Assembly (NCBI RefSeq): GCF_017908035.1 | Contig: NZ_JAEQMU010000001.1 | Coordinates: 372,001-436,000, forward strand | Reading direction: 5' to 3' | DNA: 64,000 nt | Origin: Sphingobacterium tabacisoli | Lineage (GTDB): Bacteria > Bacteroidota > Bacteroidia > Sphingobacteriales > Sphingobacteriaceae | Shown: in pieces, positions 1 to 9,156 of the stretch | Layout: each line of letters starts with the position of its first letter | Position numbering within the stretch: the stretch's first letter is position 1 | Notes under the pieces: generated by a model | Databases searched by the model: none | What the model was told of the DNA's origin: nothing | What the model saw: only the letters and a program-made list of their open reading frames with translations | Translations under genes and position numbers: made by a program

Positions 1-1821
1 TCCATTCAGACCAATCAGTACTCCAACCGGATCAAAACTTTCAATCATCCATACGGCGATACTTTGTCCACCGATGGCAATGTTTGATATTAACCAGATC
101 ACTGCACCAGCAGGTGCTGCAAATACTATCGCACGCCACAATACAATTAATGTCCGGTCGATAAGAGAGGTATATACGGTTTGGAAAAAGCGGGGTGGAC
201 GGTAAGGGGGAAGCTCTAGTGTAAAAAATGACGATTGTCCTTTCAATAATGTCTTGGACAACAGCCATGAAGTGAAAAACGTGAAAGCAATTCCGAGCAC
301 TGCAATAAACACAACGGCAAGCATTGAAATAGTCCCTGCCCATTGTTTGGGAACTAAAGCGCCTAAGAATATAGAGGCAATTAGTATCTGTGTTGGCCAT
401 CTGCCATTACAAAGAGAAAAATTATTGGTGATAATGGCAATGAGTTTTTCCCGTGGACTGCTAATGATACGGGTAGCTACTACACCGGCTGCATTACAGC
501 CAAACCCCATGCTCATGGTCAGGGCTTGTTTGCCATGGGCACCAGCTCCCTTGAATAGACGGTCTAGATTGAACGCCACCCGGGGGAGGTAACCAAAATC
601 TTCCAATAGCGTAAAAAGAGGAAAGAAAATAGCCATAGGTGGTAGCATAACGGCGATTACCCAAGCCGTAGCAAGGTATACGCCATCAATTAGGAATCCG
701 TCCAGCCACCATGGAAGACGAAGTGTTTCTGCTGCATTTTTCAAGAATGGGTGTACTTTTTCTAAAAGTAAAGTTGATAACAATTCTGAAGGGTAATTAG
801 CACCAATAATTGTAATCCACAAGACCAATCCTAATAGAAGAAACATAATGGGAAATCCCCAGATACGATGCGTAACAATATTGTCGATTGCACGATCGAT
901 ACGGAATGAGCGGGTTGACGAATCTGAAGAAACCGTGTCTTTAACCAATTGATTGGATCGCGTATATATGGCCTCGACAATCTTAGTCCGATAGGTATCG
1001 CCAACTTTCTCTTGATGATCTTTGGCTGCTGTTAGAATGGTTTTGGCCTTTGTGCCTTGTATATGGGGGGAGATGTCGCCTTTGCTTAGAGCGTGAATGA
1101 TGTGTTCGTCGCCTTCAATTAGGCGCATGGCAAGCCATTGGGCATTAGGTAAGTCGGTATCCAGCTGTATTAGTTGCGATGATAAGTCTTCAACCGCTTG
1201 ACCACTTTCCCCACTCAGTTGTACATGTTGTTGCTTTTTGCATGTAAAAGTTTCTGTGGCTACTTGCTGGATCGCGAACAGCAACTCTGATATTCCTTCC
1301 TTTTTGCGCGCACTGGCCGCGACAACTGGAATTCCAAGGTCTTTTGATAGTGTCCGAATGTCAATATGTATTCCATGCCGTGTGGCTTCATCCATAAGAT
1401 TGAGACAGAGCACCACCTTGTCGGTAATCTCCAAAATCTGTAATGCAAGACTGAGGTTTCGTTCTAAACGGCTTGCATCAACGACTACTACGGTCACATC
1501 GGGCTTGCCAAATAGAATGAAATCTCGTGCTACTTCTTCGTCTTCCGAAGTGGATAGTAGGGAGTAGGTACCTGGAAGGTCGATTATTTTGTAAGTGTCA
1601 TGTTGATAGGAAAAACTTCCTTCTGCACGGGTGACTGTTTTTCCCGGCCAGTTACCCGTATGTTGTTTTAGTCCCGTCAGTGCGTTAAAGACTGTACTTT
1701 TACCTGTGTTTGGGTTGCCAGCCAAAGCGATTGTATATCGGCTATCTCCATTACTTTCCCCTAATCTCTTGAGATTTGCATTGGGGTTAAGTTCACAATT
1801 CTCACATGCGCTATTCATCAT
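1..1821 (-). CDS. feoB: Ferrous iron transport protein B, C-terminus cut by window edge
   Basis: Inner-membrane GTP-dependent Fe(II) permease. The first 607 codons are present and the rest lies left of the window. A short cytoplasmic head carries CxxC (Cys6, Cys9). The G domain follows: G1 is GNPNTGKS at residues 35-42, then a G3 DLPGTYSL motif and a G4-like NLMDEA motif. The far end reads ESFDPVGVLIGLNG, matching the conserved DPxGxxxGLDG stretch in the gate domain. The start is one of two adjacent ATG codons at 1821 or 1818, and it overlaps the end of feoA in another frame, so translation is probably coupled. The family normally runs to about 700 residues, so roughly 100 are missing. Identification is secure. 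Confidence 0.96.
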   Translation of the reverse strand, partial: MMNSACENCELNPNANLKRLGESNGDSRYTIALAGNPNTGKSTVFNALTGLKQHTGNWPGKTVTRAEGSFSYQHDTYKIIDLPGTYSLLSTSEDEEVARDFILFGKPDVTVVVVDASRLERNLSLALQILEITDKVVLCLNLMDEATRHGIHIDIRTLSKDLGIPVVAASARKKEGISELLFAIQQVATETFTCKKQQHVQLSGESGQAVEDLSSQLIQLDTDLPNAQWLAMRLIEGDEHIIHALSKGDISPHIQGTKAKTILTAAKDHQEKVGDTYRTKIVEAIYTRSNQLVKDTVSSDSSTRSFRIDRAIDNIVTHRIWGFPIMFLLLGLVLWITIIGANYPSELLSTLLLEKVHPFLKNAAETLRLPWWLDGFLIDGVYLATAWVIAVMLPPMAIFFPLFTLLEDFGYLPRVAFNLDRLFKGAGAHGKQALTMSMGFGCNAAGVVATRIISSPREKLIAIITNNFSLCNGRWPTQILIASIFLGALVPKQWAGTISMLAVVFIAVLGIAFTFFTSWLLSKTLLKGQSSFFTLELPPYRPPRFFQTVYTSLIDRTLIVLWRAIVFAAPAGAVIWLISNIAIGGQSIAVWMIESFDPVGVLIGLNG

Positions 1822-2062
1822 TATCGTTCCCTTCTTTAATTTCAATCAATATGTATATCGCATCCTCCCTTCGCAAACAGATCAATGTATGGTGTATCTC
1901 ATAGGCAATAGGATCACCTAAGGGGCTTATGTTTTGTATGCGAATAGATGCCCCGTGAACAAAGCCTAAGTCTAATAGTCGTTGTCTAACCTCATATGGA
2001 CATTCATCTTTTATACGTTGGATTTGTGCCTGTTGTCCTTTTTGCAATGATATTAAATCCAT
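1811..2062 (-). CDS. feoA: Ferrous iron transport protein A
   Basis: Small cytoplasmic SH3-like partner of FeoB, 83 residues, typical FeoA length. The sequence shows the family pattern: a basic linker, then RQRLLDLGFVHGASIRI (the LxxLGhxxG core) and a C-terminal strand with LRREDAIYILIE. Its TAG stop lies inside the first codons of feoB, giving a tight feoA-feoB operon. A Bacteroidota-type promoter sits about 45 bases upstream. No Fur box was convincing by eye. Confidence 0.93.
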   Translation of the reverse strand: MDLISLQKGQQAQIQRIKDECPYEVRQRLLDLGFVHGASIRIQNISPLGDPIAYEIHHTLICLRREDAIYILIEIKEGNDNDE

Positions 2063-2103
2063 AAATGTATTGTTTGATTTGTGATTTAATAGTGTTAAGT
2101 ATG

Positions 2104-2134
2104 TAAAGTTAATTAAATTAGATTACTCTAACAA
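2104..2134 (-). promoter_or_regulatory. Putative feoAB promoter
   Basis: On the minus strand, TTG (2134-2132) is followed after 20 bases by TAACTTTA (2111-2104), one base off the Bacteroidota TAnnTTTG -7 consensus with the usual -33 TTG spacing. It lies about 41 bases before the feoA start. Inferred from the motif alone. Confidence 0.5.
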
Positions 2135-2350
2135 TTATTTTGTTTATTGATGCAAGCTTAGGCTTGTAGCATATCGTATTATATCTCGTGTCAAATAAAT
2201 AGCAATTGGAAGATTATGGTAGCTCTCGTTGGGCTAGTTAGAAAAAATGAACAATCGAAATTTGATTACAGGATAATAATTGTATATTCAACTACTATCT
2301 ATCATTTTGTGAAAACACATATATTAATTTTTTACTCAAAATAATTATTT

Positions 2351-3001
2351 ATGACAGACATCAATAACATCTTTAAGAGTAACGAGGAATGGATTAAAAA
2401 GCAGCTTGCTATCGATCCGACGTATTTTGAAAAGCTGGCAGCAGGGCAATCTCCTGAAATTCTTTATATAGGCTGTTCGGATAGTCGGGTTTCGGCAGAA
2501 GAACTGATGGGAGTGGAGCCTGGGGAGGTTTTTGTCCATCGTAATATTGCAAATATTATCCCTAATACGGATTTGAACTCTAAATCGGTTATAGAGTATG
2601 CGGTGAGCCATCTGAAAGTAAAGCACATTGTGGTCTGTGGGCATTACAATTGTGGTGGCGTTAAATCGGCAATGGAGCAGGAGCACCTAGGAATTCTAAA
2701 TCCTTGGTTGGGATGTATTCGAGACGTATATCGTCTGCATCAGGAGCACCTGAATGCCATAGAAGACATGGATGAACGTTATGATAGGCTGGTTGAGCTT
2801 AATGTAGCCGAACAGTGTTTAAATCTGGTGAAGATTCCCGAAGTACAGAATGCGATATTAAATCATCAGGTAACACTACACGGATGGGTGTTTGATGTGA
2901 GAACGGGTAAGCTTATTGATCTGACTGAGGATTTTATGAAGGCACTTGGCGACAAGGGATTAGATATGGTTAAGATCTATCGTGTAAAAGTGGAAGAATA
3001 G
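2351..3001 (+). CDS. can: Beta-class carbonic anhydrase
   Basis: Reversible hydration of CO2 to bicarbonate in the cytoplasm. The 216-residue protein has the full beta-class zinc site: Cys42 and Asp44 with Arg46 in YIGCSDSRVS, then His98 and Cys101 in VVCGHYNCGGV. The HRNIAN motif and length also fit the family. The ATG at 2351 follows an AT-rich leader shared with the divergent feoAB operon. A strong intrinsic terminator follows 20 bases after the stop. It is monocistronic. Confidence 0.95.
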   Translation: MTDINNIFKSNEEWIKKQLAIDPTYFEKLAAGQSPEILYIGCSDSRVSAEELMGVEPGEVFVHRNIANIIPNTDLNSKSVIEYAVSHLKVKHIVVCGHYNCGGVKSAMEQEHLGILNPWLGCIRDVYRLHQEHLNAIEDMDERYDRLVELNVAEQCLNLVKIPEVQNAILNHQVTLHGWVFDVRTGKLIDLTEDFMKALGDKGLDMVKIYRVKVEE

Positions 3002-3365
3002 TTATATCGAAGAAGGTAGACCTGATAGCGGTAAAAATGCTATCAGGTTTTTTATAATCGTTAACCAAAGGTCGTCCCAATAGACCTTTCTTTTCAGGCT
3101 TTTCTTTTGGCATGTAGGCAGCTACATATTTAGGGGTCCACTCTTTATCGTGTTCGCTATCGAGAAAACCATTCAGCCAATAGGCGACTTCTTCGGGATC
3201 TTCTTTGTACAATTCGGGCAGGTAACGCTCCATAATAGCGATAAATTCCTCATTCCACATATAGTCTTGCTCTTGAAACTCTTCGACGTAAATAGGGGCG
3301 TAGGTCATGAATTCCTCGAGCATACCGTACATAATATATATTCGACATAGGCGATACAATACCAC
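2970..3365 (-). CDS. Small hypothetical protein, tail reads through the opposing terminator
   Basis: I do not recognise this 131-residue ORF. The first codon is GTG; an ATG at 3332 (MYGMLEEF) is the more likely start and gives 120 residues. The central part is acidic and aromatic, with a clear protein-like composition (YLPELYKEDPEEVAYWLNGF). After the motif KKGLLGRPLVND the frame continues through the reverse of the carbonic anhydrase terminator and 32 bases into that gene's 3' end, so the last 25 or so residues may not be ancestral. It follows xpt on the same strand, separated by a weak hairpin. The protein could be a truncated or frameshifted relic. Confidence 0.55.
   Translation of the reverse strand: MVLYRLCRIYIMYGMLEEFMTYAPIYVEEFQEQDYMWNEEFIAIMERYLPELYKEDPEEVAYWLNGFLDSEHDKEWTPKYVAAYMPKEKPEKKGLLGRPLVNDYKKPDSIFTAIRSTFFDITILPLLHDRS
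3020..3053 (+). terminator. Intrinsic terminator of the carbonic anhydrase gene
   Basis: A perfect 10-bp stem, ACCTGATAGC (3020-3029) with GCTATCAGGT (3039-3048), a 9-base loop and a run of T. It starts 19 bases after the stop codon. Confidence 0.9.
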
Positions 3366-3398
3366 GCGAGGTAGAGGGAAGTCTTTTAGGTCAAAAAT

Positions 3399-3412
3399 CC
3401 CTGTTTACAGGG
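3399..3412 (-). terminator. Weak hairpin after xpt
   Basis: The inverted repeat CCCTGT-TT-ACAGGG is followed on the minus strand by ATTTTTGA, 12 bases after the xpt stop. The loop is very tight, so it is a weak or partial terminator. Confidence 0.4.
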
Positions 3413-3423
3413 AGAGAATTCTG

Positions 3424-3993
3424 TTATTCTTCAAATTCGATTCTGTTGTCACCTAGAAACTTGATACGGGCCAAAGATTCTATAGGTATATTTAATTCAC
3501 GCAGAAGCTCGTGTCCTTTCTGAAAAGATTTTTCGATGATGAAGCCCATACCCAATACACTAGCTCCAGCTTTTTCGATAAGCTGGTGTACGCCTATAGC
3601 AGCATTGCCGTTTGCCAAAAAATCATCGATAAACACCACTCGATCATTGGGTGTCAGGAAATCCTGGCTCACACAAATGTCATAGGTCTTATCTTTAGTA
3701 AAAGAGTATACGGATGCAGTCAACATATTTTCCATTGTCTTCGGCACGGCTTTTTTAATAAAAACAACAGGGAGTTCTAGAAGGTAGCCTAGCATGATAG
3801 CTGGGGCAATACCACTCGCTTCAATGGTTACAATTTTATTAATTGGCAAATGTCCAAAACGGCGTACAAATTCAACACCAATTGATTTCATTAATATCGG
3901 ATCCATTTGGTGGTTGATAAAGCTATCTACTTTCAATATTCCCCCTTCAAAGCTTTTGCCATCCCTCAGGATACGGTCTTTCAATAATTTCAT
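3424..3993 (-). CDS. xpt: Xanthine phosphoribosyltransferase
   Basis: Purine salvage enzyme that joins xanthine to PRPP to make XMP in the cytoplasm. At 189 residues it matches the family length. It begins [23 protein letters not shown], as Xpt proteins do, and carries the PRPP-binding loop [15 protein letters not shown] and the upstream [11 protein letters not shown] motif. A TATCTTTG -7 box lies about 20 bases before the ATG. I saw no purine riboswitch in the short leader, unlike Firmicutes xpt genes. Confidence 0.94.
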   Translation of the reverse strand: MKLLKDRILRDGKSFEGGILKVDSFINHQMDPILMKSIGVEFVRRFGHLPINKIVTIEASGIAPAIMLGYLLELPVVFIKKAVPKTMENMLTASVYSFTKDKTYDICVSQDFLTPNDRVVFIDDFLANGNAAIGVHQLIEKAGASVLGMGFIIEKSFQKGHELLRELNIPIESLARIKFLGDNRIEFEE

Positions 3994-4013
3994 GTAAAAA
4001 AAATAGTTGACCG

Positions 4014-4021
4014 CAAAGATA
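4014..4021 (-). promoter_or_regulatory. xpt promoter -7 box
   Basis: TATCTTTG on the minus strand fits TAnnTTTG exactly and leaves a leader of about 15 bases to the xpt ATG at 3993. The -33 region is less clear. Confidence 0.5.
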
Positions 4022-4165
4022 AAATAACCTAACGATAACTAGGGCTTTATTCTGCTTTTCTCGTTTCGATTGTGCTTGTGTCCGATGTTATGAACTTTAT
4101 TGTAATTATAGCGCAAAAGTCGCTTTTATTGGTGAAATTAGTTACCTTCAGGTAATTATAAGTTA

Positions 4166-4183
4166 CATGGAGTCTACTCCATG
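4166..4183 (+). promoter_or_regulatory. Perfect palindrome just before the phosphatase start
   Basis: CATGGAGT-CT-ACTCCATG, a perfect 8-bp inverted repeat with a 2-base centre, ends 14 bases before the ATG at 4198. It could be a protein operator or an RNA hairpin near the ribosome site. Confidence 0.35.
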
Positions 4184-4197
4184 GCAATAATAATACC

Positions 4198-5232
4198 ATG
4201 AAAAAACTAATTTTTGCATTATCAATTATCTTTAGCTTATTGGCATGTAATCAACATCAAATAGGTTATACAGGGAAAGATTTAACAGGAAAAGCAACAC
4301 TAATGAGAAATAAACAAGCCGATGAATCCAAATTGATATTAAATGTTGATGAGAACTGGAAATTGTACGAAGGGAGATCTGTTGATGCTATCGATTTGTC
4401 TAAGCCTGTGGCCCAAGGAGAGGGTAAAGGGGAGTTTGTACTCCATGCAAAACGTTCTTACCGTTCGTATTTCCAATTGGTAACGCCTACTGGAACCGCT
4501 GTCATCGCTGAGCGATTGTTGCCGATGGAAGGCGGATATAATTTTAGAGATCTTGGAGGGGTTAAAGCGGCAGATGGCCGATTTGTGAAATGGGGCGAAG
4601 TATTTCGTACGGGAGATTGGGCACATCTGACCGAAAGTGACCTGCAATATCTTAATAGCTTGTCTTTGGCCAGTGTAGTTGACTTTAGAACAGAGGAGGA
4701 GAGACAACAGGAACCCAGCAAGAAGATTGATCAAGCCAAGGTATATAATCTGACTATCGCTCCAGGCAACCTTTCCGTTTCCTCATTGTCTGATGTTGTA
4801 AGGCTTCCGAAAGAACGGCTGGATACGATGATGATGGACTTGAATAGAGCCTTGCTGACTGATAAAGAAAGTATTAATCAATATCGGACTTTCTTTAGAC
4901 TCTTACAGAATAAAGAGTCTTTGCCTTTGGCTTTTCATTGCTCTGCGGGGAAGGATCGAACAGGTATGGCCGCCGCACTTTTCCTTTTTGCGCTGGGGGT
5001 GGACGAGGATGTAGTGCTTCAGGACTATATGCAGTCGCAGATCTTTTTAGCTGATAAATACAAAAAGTATATCGATCAGTATCCGAATTTAGAGCCGTTG
5101 CTTACTGTCAAACCGGAGTACCTCCAGTCAGGTATTGTCTATATGAAAAAGGAATTTGGTACTGTAGAGAATTATTTGAAGAATGTTTTGAAAGTGGATA
5201 CGGCCAAGATGAAGAAAATGTATCTTTATTAA
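4198..5232 (+). CDS. Lipoprotein tyrosine/dual-specificity phosphatase
   Basis: Predicted lipid-anchored phosphatase of the Y_phosphatase3 type. A signal peptide ends at the lipobox LLAC (Cys17). The NFRDLGGV motif starts the catalytic domain near residue 117, VVDFRTEEER follows, and the active-site loop HCSAGKDRTG gives nucleophile Cys248 and Arg254 in the CX5R signature. The length, 344 residues, fits secreted members of the family. The first 100 residues form a separate N-terminal domain with no match I can name. The physiological substrate (protein tyrosine, lipid or sugar phosphate) cannot be told from sequence. It ends 3 bases from the convergent DUF1877 gene. Confidence 0.85.
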   Translation: MKKLIFALSIIFSLLACNQHQIGYTGKDLTGKATLMRNKQADESKLILNVDENWKLYEGRSVDAIDLSKPVAQGEGKGEFVLHAKRSYRSYFQLVTPTGTAVIAERLLPMEGGYNFRDLGGVKAADGRFVKWGEVFRTGDWAHLTESDLQYLNSLSLASVVDFRTEEERQQEPSKKIDQAKVYNLTIAPGNLSVSSLSDVVRLPKERLDTMMMDLNRALLTDKESINQYRTFFRLLQNKESLPLAFHCSAGKDRTGMAAALFLFALGVDEDVVLQDYMQSQIFLADKYKKYIDQYPNLEPLLTVKPEYLQSGIVYMKKEFGTVENYLKNVLKVDTAKMKKMYLY

Positions 5233-5235
5233 ACC

Positions 5236-5745
5236 TTATAAAATACTCACGATAACATGACGATGCATAGCCGCTGCCTTCCTGTAAAAAGCTAATAACC
5301 CAGTCAACGCCTGTCTGAATTCTGTTAGTAATAGCTCTTTGTCCTCCTGCCATATGCCATTGGGATATACAGCGTAAGCCTTCATATTAGAAGGGTTAAA
5401 TTCTTTGCTTAAAGATTCAAGGTCTATCTGTTCCAAGACATTAATGATGTCATGCAGTTCATCCTGTTCAATACAGGCTATAAAATCAGCTTCCTCGTCA
5501 TCTATGTTAAAACTGTGTACACCAACGATAGCTTCACTTAGCTTATTTTCCTCAATGGGATCGGCGGCAGAGACACCAGTGAGAAAGAAGTGCAGTGCAT
5601 CCCATAATTTGTCAATATCCATACACTCGGTCTCTCCGCTTTCTTCTATTTCAAAAATACGATTGACCAGATCCTCATTTTTTAGATCCATCAGACTATC
5701 TAAAGTGGCTTCATCGACCATAAGGTACTCTGCTATCATTCCCAT
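5236..5745 (-). CDS. DUF1877 (YfbM-like) family protein
   Basis: A 169-residue cytoplasmic protein resembling E. coli YfbM along its length: it begins MGMIAEY, has the signature LWDALHFFLTG followed by a DP pair and SEAIVGVHSF, and ends with a helical segment. The family function is unknown. Members often occur near SUKH-type and other immunity-like genes in Bacteroidota, and four SUKH genes lie in this window, which is suggestive but not proof of such a role. It is convergent with the phosphatase gene and has its own leader. Confidence 0.8.
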   Translation of the reverse strand: MGMIAEYLMVDEATLDSLMDLKNEDLVNRIFEIEESGETECMDIDKLWDALHFFLTGVSAADPIEENKLSEAIVGVHSFNIDDEEADFIACIEQDELHDIINVLEQIDLESLSKEFNPSNMKAYAVYPNGIWQEDKELLLTEFRQALTGLLAFYRKAAAMHRHVIVSIL

Positions 5746-6038
5746 ATCTATGTTTTAATTAATGTATTCTTAAAAAGCAACATTCATGTTACTGCTTCCT
5801 AAATATCGTTATTTGACATTTGTATTCCTAGCTAATTTTTAATTCTCTATATTTCGGAGAGTAAAGGTTAGCCGATAATAAGTTTAATACTGTTATTGAT
5901 CTGCATGGTGTCTAAATAAGAGATGTGGCTGTTATAAATACAACAGCCCGTGGCATGACAATTGTTCGTGGAAAGTTTTGTATTACATTTCAGAGGAAAC
6001 AAATAAAGGAAAGAATCGAAAATACGTTAATAAATATC

Positions 6039-9000
6039 ATGTTTAAGCATCTAAAATATATCGACGGTACATCCGACAAATTTTGGGAGATACAGACAGA
6101 AGGCTCGACCCATACGGTCACTTACGGGCGTAACGGCACATCGGGACAAAGTAAAAGTAAAACATTCGATTCGGAAGAGGCTTGTCTAAAAGACGCAGAA
6201 AAGCTCATCGCTGAAAAGACAAAGAAAGGGTATTCAGAAGATGGGAATGTTGATGTAGCGCCTACGGGCAAATTAACATCCGTACGTAAACCGTCAGTAG
6301 GTAACCAACGGAAGGAAGCCGCTGTTGCAGCGATAAAAGCATTGATTAGTGAAGGCAAAGTAAGTGATATCATACCCTATTTGGAAGAATATGCTACCGG
6401 TAATCTAGAAGTGCTGAAAAAGGAAATCCGTGCAGCCAAAAGATATTGGGTTGATTATGTCGACCTCTCCAAAGATCCAGTATATCGCAAAAAGGCACAG
6501 TACGATTGGGGGACCAGAGGGAATAAGGAGCAGCAACGTATCGTCAAATTACTTGCTTTAGCTACCTTTTCGGGATCTGATGCAGGTAGTTGGGACATTT
6601 TTTATGAGCTCATGGAGCAAGTTGAAAGTCCTGATGTTGAGCAGATTCTAGCATATGCTAAGCCCGATTGGTTGGGAGGTTACCTCTTACAGTTGGCCCA
6701 ACGCAATGAGTGGAACAGATTAACGTACTCCAAACTGAGACGTTTAGAGGACTTAGGGTACATACAGTTTGAGCCAGAGTTATACGCAGGTTCTGTATCA
6801 TCGGTCAACTACAAGGAGTCGGGAAAGCATTTTAAGGTTTTGACCGAAGATGAGCTGACTATTCAGCGGGATATTCCATTGGTATTTGAATATGAAACCA
6901 ATATTCAAAATATATACCTGGACTACAGCTATCAAAATAGCGTCAATGAACTGACCTGGGATAAGGTATTCAGCACCCTCTTGGAGGCCGGTAAGATCGA
7001 TCGTGATCTGATTATAACAGGTGCGCTGGAAGCTCAGACCAAAAATTGGAATATTAATCTCAAAAGTTACTTTAGGAAACTTATAGAGCGTCTACAATTA
7101 CCAGAAGACGTGGTTTTGAGCCATCAGCAGAAGTTCTTTCCGTTGTTGCATGCTGAACATAGCGCTGTTGTCAATTTTACAGTAGACTATCTTAAACCAT
7201 TTTTGGGACATCCTGATTTTCAAATGACCGAATTTTTAGATTGGAGCGAGGGAATTTTTATGCGTAGTGACGTTAAGGCCAGTCTGAAGACACTTTTGAT
7301 ACAGTTTGATAAACTATTAAAGCAATATCCGGAATTAAACGCACGTCTTACCTTGCTGGCAGCAGATCTGTTTATGATTCCAGATTTAGCGTTGCAGGAG
7401 AGAGCCGCCAAATTCATCTTGAAACATCAAAAGGAACCTAGCGAAGAACTGGCCTCTAAATTACAGGTTTACAGGTCCCAGATGATGGGGGCGGTAGCGA
7501 CCGATCTAGAAGCTGTATTTCAAGAGGAAGTTTATTCCGAAGAAGAGATCTTATCCGTCCTGAATGGAGATAGCCGGGAAACCTATGTGTTTGATCCAAC
7601 GGATATAAGCTATCTGAGCGAAACAGTAGACTATCCGCAGACATGGAATGATATCTTTTTCAAGATAGGCGAAGTGATTGGTGGGACAGACTCCATAGCG
7701 ATAGAGATACTGATGAATGCCTGGGTGCAATATAATCCAACATTTCCTGCTGATTATAAAAGGCAACTGGAACCTTACATTAAACAATTAAGTAGTATCT
7801 ATCGTGAATCTGCTTGTTTTGATTATTTCTCAAGTGTATTCTTGAATATGTATTACAAGCCAAAGACAGTATATCAGAATAAGGATCGTAATACCAATTA
7901 TTCCAAATGGATTAGCCTTATGGGAAGTCAGATGGAACGATTGCAGCAGCACCTTATAGATGGCGTAAAATTACCATTATTGAGTTTGCCAAGTCATAAG
8001 CCTTTTTGGATTGCTCCTGCAGTATTGACGCAACGTATTCTTGACTATCAACAGGCAGGAGTGAAGATCGATTTTGTTGATTTAGCGATTGCATTGAGCC
8101 GTACCGTAAGGGAGGATCTAAATGAAGCAATACCTTTGTTGTCGCAGGTAAACGATCCGCAGATGCGCGAGGTATTAAACTATGCATTCGGGCTCGATAC
8201 AGCTATCAAAACACAGCAACGGTCATGGCTCAAGAATCTATTAACCTCGAAAGACTCAGCAGAGTTACTGTGGTTTGGCGTATGGGCTACCGTGGCGCGG
8301 ACCCATTATCCCGATGAATATTTCGAGGAATTTGATCAGGAACCGTTAAAAGATATCCCATTTGCAGCCAGACCTTTTCGTCCGGAATTGACCATAGAAC
8401 CCACCTACTACAATGGGTATAATTATGTTACCAGGAAATCTGAACAGGTGTATAATGGGGATGAATTGAGTTATCCGCTACCTACATTCAAGCAAGGCAT
8501 AGATACTTTTCTGTATCATAAAGATATCTATAGCCGTGGTAAGAGTTTTATTGTGGCCTATTATCTCCATAGGATGGATATTCCTTATTTGCATAGTTTG
8601 ATGCCACAGAATACCGAGAGTCTTTCTATGTTCTTAACATTAGGGTTCAATAGCAAGAGCGATATTGGAGGGAAGGCACCGGCTTCCTATCTGAATCAGA
8701 TGCTGTACGGGTTTTTCAGAATGGATGGGCAGTCTAATCTGTATTTGGCCACTTCTACTTTTAATAAGGAAAAAGAGGTACGGGCGATGTCGGTCGAAGT
8801 GCTGATAGCAGCTATAGAGGAGAATAGGTTACAACCGGATGTATTAGGGGAGTGTCTAGGTGTTTTATTGAGTCACGGTTATGGGCCTATAGGTCGCTTT
8901 GTAGAGGTTTTGGAACAATGCCGCGATATCTCTTCCAAACATAACAATGCCCTGTTGCAGGTGTTGGATGTCACTTTGCAACATTATACCCTGACGGATA

Positions 9001-9152
9001 AGATGCCCACCAATTTTAAAAAAATCATAGAGTATTACTATGATCTGCAGACGAAGGAACAATATAGTCTCACAGCAGGACAGAATCATGTATTCGAACG
9101 TTTAGATGCTTATAAAAGCCTACAACCGGTTTTAAAGAAAATAAGAAAATAA
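6039..9152 (+). CDS. WGR-domain protein (MolR/YehI-like)
   Basis: A large cytoplasmic protein of 1037 residues if it starts at the ATG at 6039. The frame is open back to 5925, but the upstream 38 residues look non-coding and the WGR fold begins at once after 6039. Residues 1-65 form a WGR domain: FWEIQ, then TYGRNGTSGQ and the helix SEEACLKDAEKLI, with Tyr replacing the usual Trp. The remainder is a long helical, repeat-like region without catalytic motifs I could name. WGR domains in PARP bind DNA; in E. coli molR/yehI the WGR protein is encoded close to a MoxR ATPase, a vWA protein and a SWIM protein. Here only the SWIM partner follows, 4 bases downstream, so the two are surely cotranscribed. 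Confidence 0.85.
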   Translation: MFKHLKYIDGTSDKFWEIQTEGSTHTVTYGRNGTSGQSKSKTFDSEEACLKDAEKLIAEKTKKGYSEDGNVDVAPTGKLTSVRKPSVGNQRKEAAVAAIKALISEGKVSDIIPYLEEYATGNLEVLKKEIRAAKRYWVDYVDLSKDPVYRKKAQYDWGTRGNKEQQRIVKLLALATFSGSDAGSWDIFYELMEQVESPDVEQILAYAKPDWLGGYLLQLAQRNEWNRLTYSKLRRLEDLGYIQFEPELYAGSVSSVNYKESGKHFKVLTEDELTIQRDIPLVFEYETNIQNIYLDYSYQNSVNELTWDKVFSTLLEAGKIDRDLIITGALEAQTKNWNINLKSYFRKLIERLQLPEDVVLSHQQKFFPLLHAEHSAVVNFTVDYLKPFLGHPDFQMTEFLDWSEGIFMRSDVKASLKTLLIQFDKLLKQYPELNARLTLLAADLFMIPDLALQERAAKFILKHQKEPSEELASKLQVYRSQMMGAVATDLEAVFQEEVYSEEEILSVLNGDSRETYVFDPTDISYLSETVDYPQTWNDIFFKIGEVIGGTDSIAIEILMNAWVQYNPTFPADYKRQLEPYIKQLSSIYRESACFDYFSSVFLNMYYKPKTVYQNKDRNTNYSKWISLMGSQMERLQQHLIDGVKLPLLSLPSHKPFWIAPAVLTQRILDYQQAGVKIDFVDLAIALSRTVREDLNEAIPLLSQVNDPQMREVLNYAFGLDTAIKTQQRSWLKNLLTSKDSAELLWFGVWATVARTHYPDEYFEEFDQEPLKDIPFAARPFRPELTIEPTYYNGYNYVTRKSEQVYNGDELSYPLPTFKQGIDTFLYHKDIYSRGKSFIVAYYLHRMDIPYLHSLMPQNTESLSMFLTLGFNSKSDIGGKAPASYLNQMLYGFFRMDGQSNLYLATSTFNKEKEVRAMSVEVLIAAIEENRLQPDVLGECLGVLLSHGYGPIGRFVEVLEQCRDISSKHNNALLQVLDVTLQHYTLTDKMPTNFKKIIEYYYDLQTKEQYSLTAGQNHVFERLDAYKSLQPVLKKIRK

Positions 9153-9156
9153 CAAT

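Noticed and set aside
41..1567. Several ORFs of 60-120 codons on both strands in the first 1.6 kb
   Set aside because: They are shadows of the feoB frame, which is open across the whole stretch and carries clear G-domain motifs.
3994..4060. Purine riboswitch ahead of xpt
   Set aside because: The leader is only about 15-20 bases after the -7 box and shows no three-way junction.
5108..5353. 81-codon minus-strand ORF
   Set aside because: Overlaps the end of the phosphatase gene and the DUF1877 gene in another frame, with no protein-like pattern.
5925..6038. 38 extra codons upstream of the WGR protein
   Set aside because: They look non-coding and the WGR domain starts directly after the ATG at 6039.
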